In this document: positions 4,998 through 7,558 of the stretch, one piece after another
Layout of the letters: every line of letters begins with the position of its first letter
Numbering within the stretch: the first letter of the stretch is position 1
Assembly (NCBI GenBank): GCA_902497215.1
Contig: CABVEH010000051.1
Location: forward strand, 1 to 7,558
DNA from: an uncultured Eggerthellaceae bacterium
GTDB lineage: Bacteria; Actinomycetota; Coriobacteriia; Coriobacteriales; Eggerthellaceae
DNA: 7,558 bases
Direction of reading: 5' to 3'
Made by a program: the position numbers and the translations under genes
Notes under the pieces: generated by a model
What the model saw: only the letters and a program-made list of their open reading frames with translations
Databases searched by the model: none
What the model was told of the DNA's origin: nothing

Positions 4998-6070
4998 CAA
5001 ATCCTGGGAAGCTGTTCTCCTACAAGCATGTCAAGGATGCGCTTGCTTCCAAGGGCGGTGCGCAGGTAGACCTTGGGGCCGCGTCCGGCTTCGGATGCAT
5101 CGACGCGCTCTCCAACCTCGCCGACGATCGCGGCGTCGTGCCCGTACTTGCTGGCCTTCATGGCGGCAAGCGCAGCGTCGGCCTCGTCGCGTGCCACCAC
5201 GCACACCATCTTGCCTTCGTTGGCCACCTGCATGACGTCGTAGCCAAGCATCTCGCAGGCTCCCAGCACCACGGGCTTCACGGGGATGTCCGACTCGTTC
5301 ACCGTCATGCCGCATCCGCACTGCTCGGCCAGTTCGTTAAGCGTCGAGGCGATTCCCCCACGGGTGGGGTCGCGGAAGCATCGCACGTTGGGTGCGGCTT
5401 CCAGCACGGCCGCTATCAGATGGTTCAACGGCGCGGCGTCGCTTTCCACGTCGGCCTGGAAGTTCAGCCCCTCCCGGCAGCTCATGATGGTGATGCCGTG
5501 GTCGCCCAGCGTGCCTGTCACAAGCACCGCATCGCCCGGTTGGCAAAGCTGGCCGCCAAGCTTCACGCCCGGCGCCAGCACGCCCACGCCGCTGGTGTTG
5601 ATGAAGATCCCGTCGCCGTGCCCGCGGTTCACCACCTTGGTGTCGCCCGTCACGACGCGCACGCCGGCCTCGTCGGCGGCCTCGCGCACCGACGCGCATA
5701 TGCGCCGCAGGTCGTCCATCGGGAAACCTTCCTCCAAGATCATCCCCAGGCTGAGCCACTTGGGACAGGCTCCGCTCGTGGCCACGTCGTTCACGGTTCC
5801 ACACACCGCAAGGCGTCCTATGTCGCCTCCGGGGAAGAAGTGCGGGGTCACCACGAACGAGTCGGTTGAGAACGCCAGGCGGCTCCCGCCTTCGCCTCCC
5901 TTGCTGAGCCCGTCAGGCGACGAAGCCCCAAGTTCCAGAACCGCCGCGTCGTTGCCTTCGGCCAGCTCGGGCGACCCGTAGGCGTCGAAGAACACCTCGT
6001 CGATGATGCGCTTCATCATCGAGCCGCCGCTGCCGTGGCCCAACATTACCTGTTCGTCGCTTGCAGTCAT
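4994..6070 (-). CDS. hypE: HypE, hydrogenase expression/formation protein (cyanide-ligand maturation)
   Basis: HypE dehydrates the thiocarboxamide that HypF places on its C-terminal cysteine, making the cyanide ligand for the Fe(CN)2CO centre of [NiFe]-hydrogenases. The 358-residue product shows the N-terminal GHGSGG at 11-16, an AIRS/PurM-like ATP-binding domain with RLAFSTDSFVV at 64-74 and CGTVNDVATSGACPKWLSLG at 90-109, VVTGDTKVV at 139-147, DPTRGGIASTLNE at 234-246, and the diagnostic C terminus PRIC with Cys358. It is complete and slightly longer than typical HypE because of a Gly/Ser-rich insert at about 49-63. The ATG has AAGGA 8 bases upstream, and that site overlaps the last codons of nikR; the gap is 5 bp. 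It is the third gene of a minus-strand cluster. Other hyp genes are not in this window. Confidence 0.96.
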   Translation of the reverse strand: MTASDEQVMLGHGSGGSMMKRIIDEVFFDAYGSPELAEGNDAAVLELGASSPDGLSKGGEGGSRLAFSTDSFVVTPHFFPGGDIGRLAVCGTVNDVATSGACPKWLSLGMILEEGFPMDDLRRICASVREAADEAGVRVVTGDTKVVNRGHGDGIFINTSGVGVLAPGVKLGGQLCQPGDAVLVTGTLGDHGITIMSCREGLNFQADVESDAAPLNHLIAAVLEAAPNVRCFRDPTRGGIASTLNELAEQCGCGMTVNESDIPVKPVVLGACEMLGYDVMQVANEGKMVCVVARDEADAALAAMKASKYGHDAAIVGEVGERVDASEAGRGPKVYLRTALGSKRILDMLVGEQLPRIC

Positions 6071-6075
6071 GGCGG

Positions 6076-6597
6076 TTATCCTTCGGTCGCGGCCAGCACC
6101 AGCTTGCCGTTTTTCACGCCTTTGGTCCCAAGGATCATGTTGGCTATCGTCTGCACCAGCTCTGATTCGCCGCGCAGCACGATAACCTCCAGGCAGATGT
6201 GCGAGTTCACGTGCACATGCATGGTCGAGACGATGTTGTCGAAGCAGTCGTGCTGTATCTGGTGCAGCTTGTTCTGCAGGTCGCTGGAATGATGGTCGTA
6301 CACAATGGTCAGCGTCCCCATCACAACGATGCCCGGCATGGTCGAACGCGATTCCACCAGCGCCTCGCGCACCAGGTCGCGGATGACCTCGCTGCGGTTC
6401 TTCGCAAGCCCGCGCCTGGCTACCAGCTGGTCGAAGTCCATCAGCAGGCTTTCCGGCATCGCCACGGAGAAGCGCATGAGGTCGTCCGCGCGGCCTCTTC
6501 CGCCTGCGGCCGCCATGTCGCCGGTCGTGCCCGCGTTGACGGCCATGTTCCCCGCGTGCTTGTTCTCGCCGGGCGTTATCGTGACCGTGTGCCCCAT
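6076..6597 (-). CDS. nikR: NikR, nickel-responsive transcriptional regulator with an N-terminal extension
   Basis: NikR is a homotetrameric ribbon-helix-helix repressor/activator that binds DNA when it holds nickel. The DNA-binding part starts at about residue 41 (MRFSVAMPESLL, then RRGLAKNRSEVIRDLVREAL at 61-80). The ACT-like nickel domain follows. The four high-affinity ligands of E. coli NikR (His76, His87, His89, Cys95) map exactly to His116, His127, His129 and Cys135 here, in QHDC and MHVHVNSHIC. With the start at 6597 the protein is 173 residues, with a 40-residue Gly/Ala-rich tail ahead of the normal N terminus. The start is uncertain: Met1 has only a weak GAG upstream, Met18 has GGGGA, and Met41 has no well-spaced site. 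The gene lies 3 bp after the small upstream gene and 5 bp before hypE, so all three are probably one transcript. It probably controls nickel uptake or hydrogenase genes. Confidence 0.94.
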   Translation of the reverse strand: MGHTVTITPGENKHAGNMAVNAGTTGDMAAAGGRGRADDLMRFSVAMPESLLMDFDQLVARRGLAKNRSEVIRDLVREALVESRSTMPGIVVMGTLTIVYDHHSSDLQNKLHQIQHDCFDNIVSTMHVHVNSHICLEVIVLRGESELVQTIANMILGTKGVKNGKLVLAATEG

Positions 6598-6600
6598 GCG

Positions 6601-6855
6601 CTAGACCAGCTCGACCGAAACGCCGGGGGCTGAAGCCGCGTCGTCCTCGATGGCGTCCTTCGCCTCGTCGAGCTTGGCGCGAACGTCGTCAAGAAGGGCC
6701 TGGGCCTCGTGAAGCTTCTCCGAAACAGTGGCGAACCCTGCGTCTCCGGCCGTGTGGGCCAGGTTGTGCGCCCAGCGGCGCTCCAGCTTGCAGTGGTCGT
6801 CGATCTGCTCGATCATCAGCTCAAGCTGTCCGGTGTTGACTCCGTTGGTGCACAT
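6601..6855 (-). CDS. Small Cys/His-containing helical protein, first gene of the nikR-hypE cluster
   Basis: This 84-residue protein is not one I recognise. It is predicted mostly helical: LELMIEQIDDHCKLERRWAH at 11-30 and a second amphipathic, charged helix at about 42-72 (VSEKLHEAQALLDDVRAKLDEAKDAIEDD) suggest a helical hairpin or coiled coil, ending in a flexible tail. Cys2, His21, Cys22, His30, His34 and His49 could bind a metal, but no known motif is formed, so this is speculation. The start at 6855 is set by an excellent AAGGAGGA three bases upstream; the longer ATG at 6882 has no such site. It lies 3 bp ahead of nikR, so it may act in nickel handling or hydrogenase maturation, by context only. 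Confidence 0.75.
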   Translation of the reverse strand: MCTNGVNTGQLELMIEQIDDHCKLERRWAHNLAHTAGDAGFATVSEKLHEAQALLDDVRAKLDEAKDAIEDDAASAPGVSVELV

Positions 6856-6857
6856 GG

Positions 6858-6865
6858 CTCCTCCT
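6858..6865 (-). promoter_or_regulatory. Strong ribosome binding site that decides the small gene's start
   Basis: On the minus strand AAGGAGGA ends just before GCC and the ATG at 6855-6853. It is the strongest Shine-Dalgarno sequence in the window. It rules out the upstream ATG at 6882, which would put this site inside the coding sequence. Confidence 0.85.
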
Positions 6866-6898
6866 TGCGTATTTGCACACATATATATAGATGCGGTC

Positions 6899-6919
6899 GC
6901 AATATAATCGTTATATTGC
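6899..6919. promoter_or_regulatory. Perfect AT-rich palindrome, probable operator upstream of the nikR-hypE cluster
   Basis: GCAATATAA and TTATATTGC form a perfect 9-3-9 inverted repeat around TCG. It lies 44 bp upstream of the small gene's ATG. A run of alternating A and T at 6881-6889 between them could hold the minus-strand -10 (TATATA). The palindrome would therefore overlap the -35 region, where a repressor or activator would act. Its form differs from the E. coli NikR site (GTATGA, 16-bp gap, TCATAC), where half-sites are far apart. It is closer to Fur-family boxes: the central 15 bases match the PerR-type TTATAAT-n-ATTATAA pattern at 11 of 14 positions. It also lies 66 bp before the divergent gene at 6986, so it could serve both. 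Confidence 0.6.
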
Positions 6920-6922
6920 TGT

Positions 6923-6952
6923 TCGGCGGCTCTTGCAAGCGAGGCTCGCCGA
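6923..6952. repeat. Imperfect hairpin in the divergent intergenic region
   Basis: TCGGCG (6923-6928) and CGCCGA (6947-6952) are complementary, with a smaller self-complementary CTTGCAAG inside the loop. It has no T run and is not a terminator. It could be part of the 5' leader of the plus-strand gene or chance structure in GC-rich DNA. Confidence 0.3.
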
Positions 6953-6985
6953 CGTTGTTCAGGGACGGTGTGATTCTATCAGCCA

Positions 6986-7480
6986 ATGGTAACATCAGGC
7001 AACATGCAGGGCGCATCGAAGCCCGCAGCGGCGGGCGGGGGCAACTCCTACGAGTTCAACGCAAGGGGAGTGCTGCAGCTTTACGGCGACTTCATAGAAG
7101 GAACCCCGAACTGCACGCTGGCGGTGCTCTCCAAAGGCCCGCTTTCCGTCGAGGCCCGCGCTGCCTTCCAGGCATCCGCCGAGCGCCTGGGATTCGGGAA
7201 GGACGCCTGTGCCTGGGTCGTTCTCGAATGCGATGCCGGGGAGCTGGGGGCAAGCGACGTGCTGTCGGTCATCGAAGGCCTCGACCCCGGCGCTGTCGTG
7301 GCCGCCGACTCGCATGCCGCATCGTGCGTGTCGGCCGCCTACTCCGCGTCGTTCAAGCTAGATGCCGCCAATCGTGCAGGCTGCCGCACGGTGGTGGCCC
7401 TGGCGGACTTCGAAGGCGCGCTGCACGACGACGCCGCCAAGCGCAAGGCCTGGGCCGCCCTGAAAAAGCTCTCTCGCTGA
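6986..7480 (+). CDS. Hypothetical protein of unknown function, divergent from nikR-hypE
   Basis: I cannot assign a family to this 164-residue soluble protein. After a low-complexity N terminus (Gly/Ala/Ser-rich to about residue 20), an alpha/beta fold is suggested by alternating strands and helices: CTLAVLSKGPLS at 43-54, ACAWVVLECDAG at 74-85, SDVLSVIEGLDPGAVVAADSHAA at 89-111, and CRTVVALADFEGALHDD at 133-149. It ends in an Ala/Lys-rich helix (AKRKAWAALKKLSR) that could contact nucleic acid or a partner. The start is unclear: ATG 6986 has no ribosome site, and ATG 7004 (residue 7) has only CAGG 4 bases upstream. It is transcribed away from the nikR cluster and shares its intergenic region, including the palindrome, which hints at common control but does not prove it. 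Confidence 0.7.
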   Translation: MVTSGNMQGASKPAAAGGGNSYEFNARGVLQLYGDFIEGTPNCTLAVLSKGPLSVEARAAFQASAERLGFGKDACAWVVLECDAGELGASDVLSVIEGLDPGAVVAADSHAASCVSAAYSASFKLDAANRAGCRTVVALADFEGALHDDAAKRKAWAALKKLSR

Positions 7481-7513
7481 GCGGCGCACAGGAGGGCGGA
7501 AGCATCCGTCGCG

Positions 7514-7545
7514 AATCCGCTTGCGAGGCTGCGGTGCGGGTTTTT
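7514..7545 (+). terminator. Weak terminator-like hairpin after the hypothetical gene
   Basis: AATCCGC (7514-7520) pairs with GCGGGTT (7536-7542), with one T-G wobble and a 15-base loop, followed by the end of a five-T run (7541-7545). It lies 34 bp after the stop codon. The long loop and short tail make it weak, and the same bases could instead be the start of a new gene. Confidence 0.3.
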
Positions 7546-7558
7546 GCGGAGACGGGGT
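7534..7558 (+). CDS. Possible start of a further gene, cut by the window end
   Basis: A GTG codon at 7534 opens a frame reading MRVFAETG to the window edge, with GAGG five bases upstream (7525-7528). A better Shine-Dalgarno (AGGAGG at 7490-7495) lies too far away, with no start codon at a suitable distance. Eight residues cannot identify a protein, and the terminator-like reading of the same bases competes with this one. Confidence 0.2.

Noticed and set aside
4217..5869. 550-codon plus-strand open frame spanning the phosphohexomutase and hypE
   Set aside because: It is Arg/His/Ala-rich, overlaps two well-identified genes on both strands, and is a shadow typical of high-GC DNA.

Overview
The window looks like chromosomal DNA of a high-GC Gram-positive anaerobe, most plausibly one of the Coriobacteriia (Eggerthellaceae-like). 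This is an inference from gene content (NikR and HypE, an Rpn-type PD-(D/E)XK protein, GC-rich codon use, strong GGAGG-type ribosome sites on some genes). No rRNA or marker gene is present to prove it.

Left part, about 1-1940, is accessory. One gene for an Rpn-family nuclease/putative transposase (444-1259) lies between two direct copies of a 77-bp structured repeat (101-177 and 1282-1358; 66 of 77 positions identical, 39 of the first 40). The 266 bp before the gene and the 580 bp after the second repeat carry many short perfect inverted repeats. Inside the downstream gap is a promoter-like TATAAC box followed by about 140 bp that ends in a textbook intrinsic terminator (1656-1683). It could encode a small RNA with C-rich loops.

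Middle part, 1942-3412, holds a two-gene plus-strand unit: a homocysteine S-methyltransferase-fold protein that lacks all three zinc-ligand cysteines, and a 96-residue protein of unknown function only 2 bp downstream. A tRNA-Arg(CCU) gene with encoded CCA follows.

Right part, 3450-7558, starts with a complete phosphoglucomutase/phosphomannomutase-family enzyme on the plus strand. Its stop codon overlaps the stop codon of hypE, which converges from the minus strand. hypE is the last gene of a tight minus-strand cluster: an 84-residue Cys/His-containing small protein, then nikR (nickel-responsive regulator), then hypE (hydrogenase cyanide-ligand maturation). The gaps are 3 and 5 bp, so nickel sensing and [NiFe]-hydrogenase maturation appear to be co-expressed. 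An AT-rich 9-3-9 perfect palindrome (6899-6919) lies upstream of this cluster, between it and a divergent 164-residue gene of unknown function, and is a strong candidate operator. The last 78 bp may hold a weak terminator and the first codons of another gene.
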